The translations under genes were made by a program, and so were the position numbers. From Paramarasmius palmivorus (taxonomy: Eukaryota; Basidiomycota; Agaricomycetes; Agaricales; Marasmiaceae), in contig JAYKXP010000372.1 of assembly GCA_037176845.1 (NCBI GenBank), forward strand, positions 1-19,363: a stretch of 19,363 bases of DNA, read 5' to 3'. Below, one piece after another: positions 11,141-17,184 of the stretch. Positions within the stretch are counted from its first letter, which is position 1; each line of letters starts with the position of its first letter. The notes beneath the pieces were generated by a model. It saw only the letters and a list, made by a program, of their open reading frames with translations. It was not told the origin of the DNA and did not search any database.

Positions 11141-11876
11141 ATGCCCAGAACGAAAACACATACCACCAAAGAGGCCAAACGCAAAGCCGATCGACTCAAA
11201 GCAGCTCGACATTATGCCAAAAATAAAGATACAATCAACGCAAAGCGAAGAGAGTCAAGGCAACAACAACATGAGCTTCAACGGTACGTGGATACTTGTA
11301 ATACTCGATGATTCTAGCCTGAGGGCTTATATTAGGCAGCAAAACCTATCGCGAGCACGGACAGAGTTGGACAAACGGGTGCTTGAACAGAAGGAGCAAA
11401 AACGAGGTTTAATTGGGCAAAGGTGCGCTACCACAAGTCTTATACTGATTACGAACTCACTCATCAATCACTCGTGTAGCCATCCAATACACCGTGTCCG
11501 TGAAATATCTCAGTCTATCAACACGTTCACTGTGGTGTCACCAACTGAATACCTCGAGACTCTGTATCAAGATTATCGTGCATGGGTCACAAGTCCCGGG
11601 ACTGCACCATCCCCTCTCGAACTACCCAGCCACCTATTTGACAACACAATTGCTGAACTGAACCGTCTGTCAAGTACCCTGCTAAAGCAATATGGCAATG
11701 GAGAATACTACAAAGAAACAGAGGTCGTCATCCATCAAATGCGTTCCATCTCAAGTTCTATTGACGATATGCAGTTGGCTTTTTACGACGAATGTTTGGA
11801 GGAGAAACACGTAACGGGTAAGCTCAAGTATCAGAGTAGTATTTATCGCACTGTAATTAATGGTGAATCAGAATGA
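11141..11876 (+). CDS. Basic N-terminal, probably coiled-coil protein, 208 aa (or 190 aa)
   Basis: ATG 11141 follows a pyrimidine-rich leader and has A at -3. Exons 11141-11283, 11336-11422 and 11480-11876 join in phase (introns 52 and 57 nt) to 208 residues ending at TGA 11874-11876. A further 54-nt intron with good signals (GTAAGC at 11818 to CAG 11871) is also possible. It is a multiple of three and keeps the same stop, giving 190 residues, so alternative splicing would change only the tail. Residues 1-75 are strongly basic and helix-prone (KAARHYAKNKDTINAKRRES; RTELDKRVLEQKEQKRG), a style seen at the start of many uncharacterised agaricomycete proteins. The rest is neutral (SPTEYLETLYQDYRAWVTSP; HQMRSISSSIDDMQLAFYDE). 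No catalytic motif or membrane segment is visible. It lies inside the 69-bp inverted-repeat cassette. The basic end could bind nucleic acid, but that is inference. Confidence 0.7.
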
Positions 11877-12197
11877 GATACACATTTAACACTAGTTAAT
11901 GTACATCATGACGCAGCAAAGGGCACAGGCTGTATTCAAGGAAAATGGGGTCACGGCATCATCGTTACCGATGTTTGAACTCGGCCTCCATGATATCGTG
12001 CGCTGGTAGGATGGAGGGGAAATTTTTGTTGACGACGTTCGGGAAAGTAGTATACGTAGGCGAAATTAATTGTAGTCCTAGAGTCTGGACATCTGAACGA
12101 TTAATATGATGCTGTTTTGAAGTAATTTGAGACGTACCAGTGATCCATGTACCTGTATAACCATATCCCAACTTTGTCCCTACTTTTGACGGGGGTG
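11877..12197. other. Spacer before the right repeat arm
   Basis: A minus-strand open frame (12309 to 11965, 114 codons) runs through this stretch and across the repeat arm. Its N-terminal third is translated from the repeat itself and telomere-like sequence; the rest (for example VVNKNFPSILPAHDIMEAEF) looks protein-like but has no partner exons I could join. I leave it uncalled. Confidence 0.35.
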
Positions 12198-12266
12198 ACG
12201 ACGACGCGACAACGAAGGGATGACAACGAGAGCGTGGTTGATATTGGTGGGAACGTGGTTGAAGGT
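12198..12266 (-). repeat. Right arm of the perfect 69-bp inverted repeat
   Basis: Exact reverse complement of 9887-9955. It overlaps telomere-like text (AGGTTAGGGTTATTAGG, 12262-12278) and is followed within 20 bp by the first hairpin of the palindrome-rich region, so it also marks the boundary between the gene cassette and the hairpin array. Confidence 0.9.
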
Positions 12267-12283
12267 TAGGGTTATTAGGAGGA

Positions 12284-12319
12284 CCTAGGGTCGATGCTAG
12301 GGTCGACATCGACCCTAGG
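12284..12319. repeat. Hairpin, 13-bp stem, first of the array
   Basis: CCTAGGGTCGATG (12284-12296) pairs with 12307-12319 around a 10-nt loop. The surrounding CCCTAGGG text recurs at 12345-12355. Confidence 0.75.
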
Positions 12320-12520
12320 GTAGGGGAAGAGGACTTACGAGGCGACCCTAGGGTGCCCTAGTGTGTGGTGGGGGCATGACGGGTTGGGTAGACCCTGATA
12401 ACCCTGGGGACTTAGAGATTTCTGGTGACTTTAGTTAGCGTAAAGTTATCGTCCTAGATGAATGCTGTATTATTAACTTACCGTGAGATATTTTTGAGAA
12501 CATGAAGCTACTGAGTGAAT

Positions 12521-12537
12521 GATCGTCGGGGACGATC
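12521..12537. repeat. Hairpin GATCGTC-N3-GACGATC
   Basis: Perfect 7-bp arms with a GGG spacer; a plain example of the core dyad. On the minus strand an intron-like GTAAGT donor (plus 12477-12482) and CACCAG acceptor (plus 12424-12429) follow it, hinting at a third leftward unit. Confidence 0.7.
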
Positions 12538-12654
12538 AAGGAAGAGGAACGCTTGAGGATACCGTGGGAATTGAATTATTGGCCCCAGTCTCATTGTCTA
12601 CGACGCTTGACTGATGGACTCACTTTCGTGAGAACATTTGACAGGCTACATTCG

Positions 12655-12676
12655 CTCATCGTCTACGACGCATGAG
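12655..12676. repeat. Hairpin with core CGTC-N3-GACG
   Basis: CTCAT and CGTC pair with GACG and ATGAG across TAC, with one bulged C (9 bp). It is similar in sequence to the 13-bp hairpin at 12821-12849. Confidence 0.6.
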
Positions 12677-12687
12677 TATGCTGCTAT

Positions 12688-12749
12688 GTGCTGGCATCTT
12701 TACTCGAGTCTGATGGAAATTCATCAGACTCGAGTAAAGATGCCAGCAC
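12688..12749. repeat. Perfect 28-bp inverted repeat
   Basis: Arms 12688-12715 and 12722-12749 are exact reverse complements separated by 6 nt (GAAATT). The right arm also takes part in a second, overlapping hairpin (12740-12797), so the two folds exclude each other. Confidence 0.95.
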
Positions 12750-12797
12750 GCAGAGCTTAGCGTCGTCGCCGACGTGCTCTGAGTGCAGGCATTACTA
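12740..12797. repeat. Hairpin overlapping the 28-bp palindrome
   Basis: Left arm 12740-12756 pairs with 12776-12792 at 15 of 17 positions; the inner CGTCG/CGACG pairs again across TCGC. It is the counterpart of the perfect 18-bp hairpin at 13248-13300; the two stems differ at several positions in both arms. Confidence 0.75.
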
Positions 12798-12820
12798 TGT
12801 AAATATGAGAAGGTGATAGA

Positions 12821-12849
12821 ACACTCATGCGTCGTAGACGCATGAGTGT
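12821..12849. repeat. Hairpin, 13-bp perfect stem
   Basis: ACACTCATGCGTC (12821-12833), spacer GTA, exact complement 12837-12849. Confidence 0.9.
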
Positions 12850-12981
12850 CTGTCCCGATGACCTGTAGGAAGTAGATACAGTAAAAATGACTTACTAATA
12901 ATAGACTATCAAGAAAAGAAGTGAGCATCATTAAAACATTCATCAACAGGGATAAGTACTTACCTCGTAACCTGAGACTAC

Positions 12982-13009
12982 ACCCCTTCGTCGTCGACGA
13001 AGATGGGGT
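12982..13009. repeat. Hairpin with TTCGTC-GTC-GACGAA core
   Basis: CTTCGTCG/CGACGAAG (12986-12993/12995-13002) is flanked by ACCCC/GGGGT. The same CCC-TTCGTCGTGGACAAAGGG theme returns in four rightward modules. Confidence 0.8.
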
Positions 13010-13030
13010 ACGGTGGCCGTATGATATCGA

Positions 13031-13095
13031 GTGGCAGTGAACCTGGTCCGTCCCACGCTTTTGCCGAGCGTGGGACGGACCAGGTTCACTGCCAC
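13031..13095. repeat. Perfect 29-bp inverted repeat
   Basis: Arms 13031-13059 and 13067-13095 are exact reverse complements around 7 nt (TTTGCCG). The outer 15 bases (GTGGCAGTGAACCTG) occur twice more, as direct repeats, close to the telomere at 18923 and 18956. Confidence 0.95.
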
Positions 13096-13115
13096 AGGGC
13101 GCTCAACCTGCCATC

Positions 13116-13134
13116 CATTCGTCAACGACGAATG
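13116..13134. repeat. Hairpin CATTCGTC-AAC-GACGAATG
   Basis: 8-bp perfect arms. The same stem with a different spacer (CGT) is found 3 kb away at 16144-16162. Confidence 0.85.
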
Positions 13135-13218
13135 TTTGTGGGTGAGCACCTATGACAGCATCCGGACCCTCTGCACACACACCTTGTCGTAGACGAAAAA
13201 CAACGAGGACCAGAATCA

Positions 13219-13300
13219 TTACTGAAGTCCATCAGACTTGAGTAAAGGTAGCAACATACAGAGCTTAGCGTCGTAGACGACGAGCTCTGTATGTTGCTAC
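13219..13300. repeat. Two hairpins, second copy of the 12701-12797 pair
   Basis: TTACTGAAGTC/GACTTGAGTAA (13219-13229/13235-13245) is followed by a perfect 18-bp hairpin (13248-13265/13283-13300) with inner CGTCGT-AG-ACGACG. The segment 13231-13282 aligns directly with 12722-12774, showing it is a diverged direct duplicate. Confidence 0.9.
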
Positions 13301-13317
13301 TTCACGAGCACACACTC

Positions 13318-13401
13318 ATTCGTCCTTGACGAATTGAGACGACCAGGGTCAAACCATCATTTTCGCAATGATGGCACTTGGAATATTCGTCGTGAACGAA
13401 T
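13318..13401. repeat. Three consecutive hairpins
   Basis: ATTCGTC-CTT-GACGAAT (13318-13334); CCATCATT/AATGATGG with loop TTCGC (13354-13374); ATTCGT/ACGAAT (13385-13401). Confidence 0.8.
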
Positions 13402-13443
13402 GCTCCATGATTGGGATCGGGAGCAGGATACATGAGCGGCCAA

Positions 13444-13486
13444 TGAAGCGTTCATCGTCGAGGAATGCTTCATATGCTGTCAGCAT
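13444..13486. repeat. Two consecutive hairpins
   Basis: TGAAGCGTTC/GAATGCTTCA (13444-13453/13463-13472, one G-T pair) with ATCGTCGAG in the loop, then ATGCT-GTC-AGCAT (13474-13486). Confidence 0.75.
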
Positions 13487-13494
13487 CGGCGCTA

Positions 13495-13985
13495 GATCAA
13501 CGACTGCCCCGATCACCATCTACATTCCAGATGCACTACCCAGCAGCACTCGAGCAGCCTCTAGAGCATCGAAGACGACGAATTCGCCGTGCTTTGTGTG
13601 CCTAGAGGCTTCAGGGATGGCTGGGAGTGGTAGGAGGCGATGGGAGGCGGGCGCGAGTAGAGTAGTGGTGGTAGGCGGTGCCGCTGCTCTTGCTTTCTAG
13701 TCGTTGATGTTGATGTTGTTGAGGAAGGCCGAGAGTGGTCAGGTTCATCGTGTGGGTTGGAGGGGATGACGGGGATGAACGTCGATGGTAGTTGGAGGTC
13801 TACAAAAAAAAAAAGGAACGACGAGAACAAGAAAAAAAAATTGTTATAGCACACGCACCTCAACAACTGTCAACCCGTTGTTCTGACTTCTCCCATGCTC
13901 TACGTGTCCCCCAGAGACTGACTATAAAGCCTAGAATAAAAAATTTGAGTTGAAGGAGTTTGAGGGAAGGAAAGGTGGGCTTACC
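13495..13985 (-). pseudogene. Leftward unit M1: spliced exon cassette
   Basis: Read on the minus strand. A hairpin with ATCGTC-N3-GACGAT ends exon 1 at 13985. A 54-nt intron (13984-13931, GTAAGC...TTCTAG) leads to a 72-nt exon 2 (13930-13859), then a 59-nt intron (13858-13800, GTGCGT...TTGTAG) and exon 3 from 13799. The exon and intron sizes and the GTGCGT donor match the rightward units P1-P3. Exon 2 aligns at the nucleotide level with P3 exon 2 but carries a TAG. Exon 3 includes the nested palindrome. Probably not translated as it stands. The product is of no known family. Confidence 0.6.
13556..13610 (-). repeat. Nested coding palindrome, unit M1 copy
   Basis: Outer stem AGCCTCTAG/CTAGAGGCT (13556-13564/13602-13610) with an imperfect inner palindrome around GAATTC. 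On the minus strand it reads EASRHTKHGEFVVFDALEAA, matching LASGYARSDEFITPEVPEAI of unit P1 and its palindrome. Confidence 0.8.
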
Positions 13986-13988
13986 GTG

Positions 13989-14007
13989 ACATCGTCGCTG
14001 ACGATGT
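13989..14007. repeat. Hairpin ACATCGTC-GCT-GACGATGT
   Basis: 8-bp perfect stem at the end of exon 1 of unit M1 (minus strand). It sits in the same place relative to the splice donor as the equivalent hairpins of P2 and P3. Confidence 0.85.
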
Positions 14008-14031
14008 TGATGGTCAAAAGAAAAGAGACGG

Positions 14032-14305
14032 CTGTGACGTGTGAACGTCACAGTCGTCGGCGATAAAAAGGGAGGCATCGGCGAGCGTAGCCGATGCCAT
14101 ATCCTGAGCTCCGTGCACCAGAACAGCCTATACTCGGGTGTCTGGTGCACAGGTGGTTGGTTGGGTGGAAGGCAGGTGGATGGTGTCGTGGCGGGTGTCG
14201 TAGTATGGTGGAGATGACGAAGAAGAAGCATCAGCGTAAATCGCTGATGCTAAAGTCGAAACATGCCAATCAAAGAGCCCCAGAACGAGTATTCTGGGGT
14301 CTTTG
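14032..14305. repeat. Five consecutive hairpins in the M0/M1 interval
   Basis: CTGTGACGT/ACGTCACAG (14032-14053); GGCATCGGC/GCCGATGCC (14074-14098); GTGCACCAGA/TCTGGTGCAC (14113-14150); AGCATCAGCG/CGCTGATGCT (14227-14251); CAAAG+CCCCAGAA/TTCTGGGG+CTTTG with a small internal bulge (14271-14305). All five stem sequences are different. Confidence 0.85.
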
Positions 14306-14309
14306 AGCG

Positions 14310-14601
14310 TTGATGCCGGAGAGGGGGCGTTGTTGAAGGACTTCCGCGGTCGTTCGCGATCGCTTGCGTTGAGGTAGGGGCGGAATTGAGATCGTGGATG
14401 CCGCTTCGTACCGGATGGGCTGTAACGGCAAGAATAACGTTCAGGGAAACAACAAAATTTGAACGGTTGGTCTACATACCTTGACATTGCTATTCCCCTT
14501 TACCCTTTCCTTCTCCTGCTCTCGGTATCTCCCATGTAAGTATATAGATCTGTAAAATATATGTTAGTTGTTGAAGGAAAATAGAAGAAGAAAAACCTAC
14601 C
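14310..14601 (-). pseudogene. Leftward unit M0: spliced exon cassette
   Basis: On the minus strand, exon 1 ends at 14601 just after TCGTC-GTC-GACGA (14608-14620). Intron 1 is 51 nt (14600-14550, GTAGGT...TTACAG), exon 2 is 70 nt (14549-14480; frame EQEKERVKGNSNVK), intron 2 is 60 nt (14479-14420, GTATGT...TTACAG), and exon 3 follows (PSGTKRHPRSQFRPYLNASD). The architecture equals that of M1 and P1-P4, while the sequence is the most diverged of all copies. Exon 3 stays open through several hairpins down to 14128. Confidence 0.45.
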
Positions 14602-14646
14602 TGTTGCTCGTCGTCGACGATGGATGGTGGTGGTAAGGATGTAAGA

Positions 14647-14725
14647 GGGATGTGACGTTACGGTCACATCCCCGTTCTGCAGAAACGAGCTGTAACCCTA
14701 ATGGCTTCAAGCCACTAGGGTTACA
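14647..14725. repeat. Two hairpins at the start of the P1 array
   Basis: GGGATGTGAC/GTCACATCCC (14647-14656/14663-14672) and a 14-bp stem with one A-C mismatch (14691-14705/14711-14725). The latter contains CCCTAA/TTAGGG text in its arms. Confidence 0.9.
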
Positions 14726-14730
14726 ATGGG

Positions 14731-14823
14731 TTTGCCGGTCAAGCCGGCAAAGAGAGGCAGCGCGAGAAAGCTGCCTCTCTTAACCTGTTACTACCACCAT
14801 CGTCGACGACGACGATGGTGGTA
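14731..14823. repeat. Three-hairpin module, copy 1
   Basis: TTTGCCGG/CCGGCAAA (14731-14751), AGAGAGGCAGC/GCTGCCTCTCT (14751-14780), and TACCACCATCGTC/GACGATGGTGGTA (14792-14823). The order GCCGG, then GAGGCAGC, then CCATCGTC is repeated in five later modules. Confidence 0.9.
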
Positions 14824-14834
14824 CGTTTGAAGAA

Positions 14835-14865
14835 GAGGACTGTGACCATCATGGTCACAGTCCTC
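14835..14865. repeat. Near-perfect palindrome, 15-bp arms, 1-nt spacer
   Basis: GAGGACTGTGACCAT (14835-14849), one C, exact complement 14851-14865. A spacer this short fits a DNA cruciform better than an RNA hairpin loop, because an RNA fold would have to open two or three inner pairs. Confidence 0.9.
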
Positions 14866-14879
14866 GGACATCTTTTGGA

Positions 14880-14962
14880 CCCGTGAACCTGAGTCTAGAC
14901 TCTGACTCAGGTCCACGGGGTGAAATCTTCATTGCAGCATCGTCGAGGACGATACTGCAATG
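14880..14962. repeat. Two hairpins that covary with later units
   Basis: A 15-bp stem with one A-C mismatch (14880-14895/14904-14919; contains ACCTGAGTC/GACTCAGGT) and a 14-bp stem with core ATCGTC-GAG-GACGAT (14930-14944/14948-14962; outer CATTGCAG/CTGCAATG). Counterparts lie at 16187-16272 and 18113-18152. Confidence 0.9.
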
Positions 14963-14975
14963 ATTAGAACGCTTC

Positions 14976-15012
14976 CCCGAGAATAAGCGTAATGAATACG
15001 CTTATCCTCGGG
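14976..15012. repeat. Hairpin CCCGAG-ATAAGCGTA
   Basis: Left 14976-14991, right 14997-15012; 15 bp with one A-C mismatch. Orthologous stems at 16275-16316, 17149-17184 and 18199-18237 have different but mostly still-pairing sequence. Confidence 0.9.
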
Positions 15013-15013
15013 T

Positions 15014-15152
15014 ACCCAAGTCTCACCCCTTCGTCGTGGACAAAGGGATGTGACTTGGGTTTGCCGGTTAGACCGGCATTGAGGGCAGCGTGAGCCTTTT
15101 CTCACGCTGCCCTCTCTTGCCCTTCTACCACCACCATCGTCTAAGACGATGG
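15014..15152. repeat. Four-hairpin module, copy 2
   Basis: ACCCAAGTC/GACTTGGGT with an inner CCCTT/AAGGG stem around TTCGTCGTGGACAAA (15014-15060); TGCCGGT-TAG-ACCGGCA (15062-15078); GAGGGCAGCGTGAG/CTCACGCTGCCCTC (15081-15114); CCATCGTC-TAA-GACGATGG (15134-15152). Confidence 0.9.
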
Positions 15153-15188
15153 TTTCCTTTCTTTCTTTCTCTCTTCTTTGCTAACTAG

Positions 15189-15679
15189 TCTTCAAAGGAG
15201 TATTTGTTGGAATTGAGAGAAGGGATGGGCATCGAGGAAGGAGGGAGAATGGTTGAGGTTACAGGCGCAAGGTGCGTAGCCGTTGTCTTTTTTTTGTCTT
15301 GCATTTTCTTACTTTTGATTTCTCTTACAGGTACTATTTCATTTTTCTCACCTTTCCCTGCATTCCGTTGGCCGTCACCGCCAATTTCCGTTTGAAGACC
15401 GCACAAGAATATCGAAGACTGTCCAACCCCGAAACCACCTGATTCCGCCCCATTGAACAACTCAACGACTTATGTGGGACGAAACCCAACATCCAGCAAG
15501 AACGTCGGCATCGTCGCCACCTCGATATGGCCAACGCGGGATCTCCACCCTATCTCACGATACCAGACCCCGATATCCAGCATTCCAGCCCCTCCTTAGC
15601 CTCTGGATACGCACGTAGTGATGAATTCATCACTCCTGAAGTACCAGAGGCTATTACGAGGCTGTCGGATTCCGGTTGA
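15189..15679 (+). pseudogene. Rightward unit P1: two-exon cassette with one internal stop
   Basis: Exon 2 (15189-15271, after a CTAACTAG acceptor) reads KEYLLELREGMGIEEGGRMV then EVTGAR. A 59-nt intron (15272-15330, GTGCGT...TTACAG) joins in phase to exon 3, which reads on to RLSNPETT, a TGA at about 15442-15444, then in the same frame through NIQQERRHRRHLDMANAGSP and SLASGYARSDEFITPEVPEA to TGA at 15677-15679. One base change would give a continuous frame of about 140 residues. The expected donor of the preceding intron (GATGG...GTACGT in P2/P3) is missing here. The family is unknown; the protein would be soluble and rich in Pro/Ser. Confidence 0.55.
15597..15653. repeat. Nested coding palindrome, P1 copy
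   Basis: Outer arms TAGCCTCTGG/CCAGAGGCTA (15597-15606/15644-15653). Inside is a gapless 18-bp palindrome AGTGATGAATTCATCACT (15617-15634), read in frame as Ser-Asp-Glu-Phe-Ile-Thr. Confidence 0.95.
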
Positions 15680-15727
15680 AGGTAGTATCAAATGACCTGC
15701 GGTCCACGACGATGGTGTTTAGCGTTT

Positions 15728-15891
15728 CCGCTGACATCAGAATCGTGTTCAGCGGTCATGAACGCCCCAGGACCATCAGCGTGGGTTCTTCTTAAATCGG
15801 CTCTCGCTTTCACCGCGACAAACCGATATACCTATCATACCCTTCCGCCATCTTCCGCAAAACACTCCCGAGCAAAATGGCCGACGCCATT
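15728..15891. repeat. Two weak hairpins in the sparse part of the array
   Basis: CCGCTGA/TCAGCGG (15728-15734/15749-15755) and AATGGC-CGAC-GCCATT (15876-15891). Hairpin density is lowest between 15690 and 15930. Confidence 0.6.
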
Positions 15892-15938
15892 GTTGAGTTG
15901 GTTTGCGTTATCAGGACGCACCTACGAAGGATTGAACC

Positions 15939-16001
15939 ATGGACCTCGCGGATATAGCAGCCTACGTTCGTTCACAGTAGGGGATATAACCGCGAGGCCA
16001 T
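15939..16001. repeat. Long two-part hairpin
   Basis: ATGG-CCTCGCGG-TATA (from 15939) pairs with TATA-CCGCGAGG-CCAT (to 16001) with small bulges; inside it CCTAC/GTAGG (15961-15965/15977-15981) pairs again. The minus strand resembles tRNA promoter boxes here (TGGCCTCGCGG; GGTTCAATCC) but does not fold as a tRNA. Confidence 0.75.
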
Positions 16002-16143
16002 CGAGACCATGCATCGTTCCGCAACTAATCGCATATCGCCCATTCCGATACCTTTCCGATATCTTTCCGGGACTTGCACGAAGATGGTTGCGAAGGGTAG
16101 TCGGGTTGTTGAGGTCCATGTGAGAGTTTGGCCAGAAGTAAAG

Positions 16144-16162
16144 CATTCGTCCGTGACGAATG
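16144..16162. repeat. Hairpin CATTCGTC-CGT-GACGAATG
   Basis: 8-bp perfect stem, extended to 14 of 16 paired positions by flanking AARTAAA/TTTATTT sequence. Same stem as 13116-13134. Confidence 0.85.
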
Positions 16163-16186
16163 ATTTATTTCCGGTTCCTCAGACTT

Positions 16187-16316
16187 GTGCACCCGAGTCT
16201 AGTGCCTGAGTCTGGACTCGGGTGCACTGGAACCATGATTGCAGCGTCGATGAAGCTGCAATCAATGGTTCCCCTCTCGAGGATAAGTCGTGTTCATACA
16301 CGACTTATCCTCGAGA
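16187..16316. repeat. Three strong hairpins, P2 array
   Basis: GTGCACCCGAGTC/GACTCGGGTGCAC (16187-16199/16215-16227, 13 bp); a 17-bp stem with one bulged A (16229-16245/16255-16272, inner GATTGCAGC/GCTGCAATC); a perfect 19-bp stem with loop TCAT (16275-16293/16298-16316). Confidence 0.95.
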
Positions 16317-16325
16317 ACTTAAGGG

Positions 16326-16466
16326 ACATCCCTTCGTCGCGGATGAAGGTACGATGAAGGGATGTGCCCCAAGTTTGCCGGTCTAACCGGCATTGAGAGG
16401 CAGCGTGAGTCTTTTCTCACGCTGCCTCTCTTAACCTCTTACCATCACCATCGTCGGAGACGACGG
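16326..16466. repeat. Four-hairpin module, copy 3
   Basis: ACATCCCTTC/GAAGGGATGT around TTCGTC-GCG-GATGAA (16326-16365); TGCCGGT-CTA-ACCGGCA (16376-16392); GAGAGGCAGCGTGAG/CTCACGCTGCCTCTC (16395-16430, 15 bp perfect); CCATCGTC-GGA-GACGACGG with one mismatch (16448-16466). The last lies 7 nt before the splice donor at 16474. Confidence 0.9.
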
Positions 16467-16524
16467 CACCCAGGTACGTCCTCCTACATGGCTTTCTGTC
16501 AGCATCTCTAACTATCTACTCTAG

Positions 16525-17160
16525 GTTTATTTATTGGGAGTAGGAGGGAAATTATCGTCGTAGAAGAAGGGAAGACGGTCGAGTGTAGGGATTAAGGTGC
16601 GTGCCTACCTAGCTTTTTCTTGTAGCTGTTTACTTATAATTTCTCTTTTGTAGGCTCTATATTTTGAATATCATTATCATAGGAACTCGTTCGTCGCCGT
16701 GGCGACCTTTTCGGTAGAAAATCCCGCAACAACACCGAAGACTAACCAACATCCAAATCCCCAAACTTATCTCCCAAAAACGACCTCACGGCTACGTATG
16801 CAAGTCGAAACAAGGCGTTTTTGGTCACAGATGACCCACCCAGTATTGCGGACCCCGTCGACACCTTTCTCCACCTTGATATGGCCAACACGCGGATCTC
16901 CACGTTACAACCCTTTGCCAAGGGCCGACACCCAACATTCCAACTCCTCTTTAGCCTCTGGATACGCAGGGAGTGATGAATTCATCGCTCCTGTCGTACC
17001 AGAGGCTATTGCGAGGGTTCTGGACGAAGGTGAAGGTAGCGGCGAATGGGTTGGCACTCCACGCGAGAAACCGATATACCTGTCATTCATACTCACCGCC
17101 ACCTCCCACATCTATCGTAGCATCGACGAAGCTACGATGACTAGTTCCACTCAAGGATAA
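16525..17160 (+). pseudogene. Rightward unit P2: two-exon cassette
   Basis: After intron 1 (16474-16524, GTACGT...CTCTAG), exon 2 (16525-16596) begins VYLLGVGGKL in phase with the upstream TIVGDDGTQ, then shifts by one base to reach VEEGKTVE. Intron 2 is 16597-16653 (GTGCGT...TTGTAG). Exon 3 contains a long frame (16699-17160) reading VENPATTPKTNQHPNPQTYL, LIWPTRGSPRYNPLPRADTQ, SLASGYAGSDEFIAPVVPEA, and EKPIYLSFILTATSHIYRSI, and stops inside the left arm of the next hairpin. It is the longest open copy of exon 3, and its match to P1 shows that these frames were once translated. Confidence 0.55.
16952..17008. repeat. Nested coding palindrome, P2 copy
   Basis: Outer TAGCCTCTGG/CCAGAGGCTA (16952-16961/16999-17008) as in P1. 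Inner GAGTGATGAA/TTCATCGCTC (16971-16990) has one T-G mismatch. Confidence 0.9.
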
Positions 17161-17184
17161 GTGCAGTTACACTTATCCTTGAGT
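17114..17184. repeat. Two hairpins, P3 array
   Basis: ATCGTAGC/GCTACGAT with loop ATCGACGAA (17114-17138), the counterpart of ATTGCAGC/GCTGCAAT in P2. Then ACTCAAGGATAAGTG/CACTTATCCTTGAGT (17149-17163/17170-17184, 15 bp perfect), the counterpart of the 19-bp P2 stem. Confidence 0.95.

Noticed and set aside
11965..12309. Minus-strand open frame of 114 codons
   Set aside because: A third is translated from the 69-bp repeat arm and telomere-like text; no splice partners or motif support it.
13860..14487. Minus-strand open frames of 119-123 codons as complete genes
   Set aside because: They run through predicted introns and hairpins of units M0 and M1; the spliced-unit reading explains the sequence better.
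15920..16020. A functional tRNA gene on the minus strand
   Set aside because: The T-arm does not pair, the central loop is 11 nt, and no acceptor stem closes.
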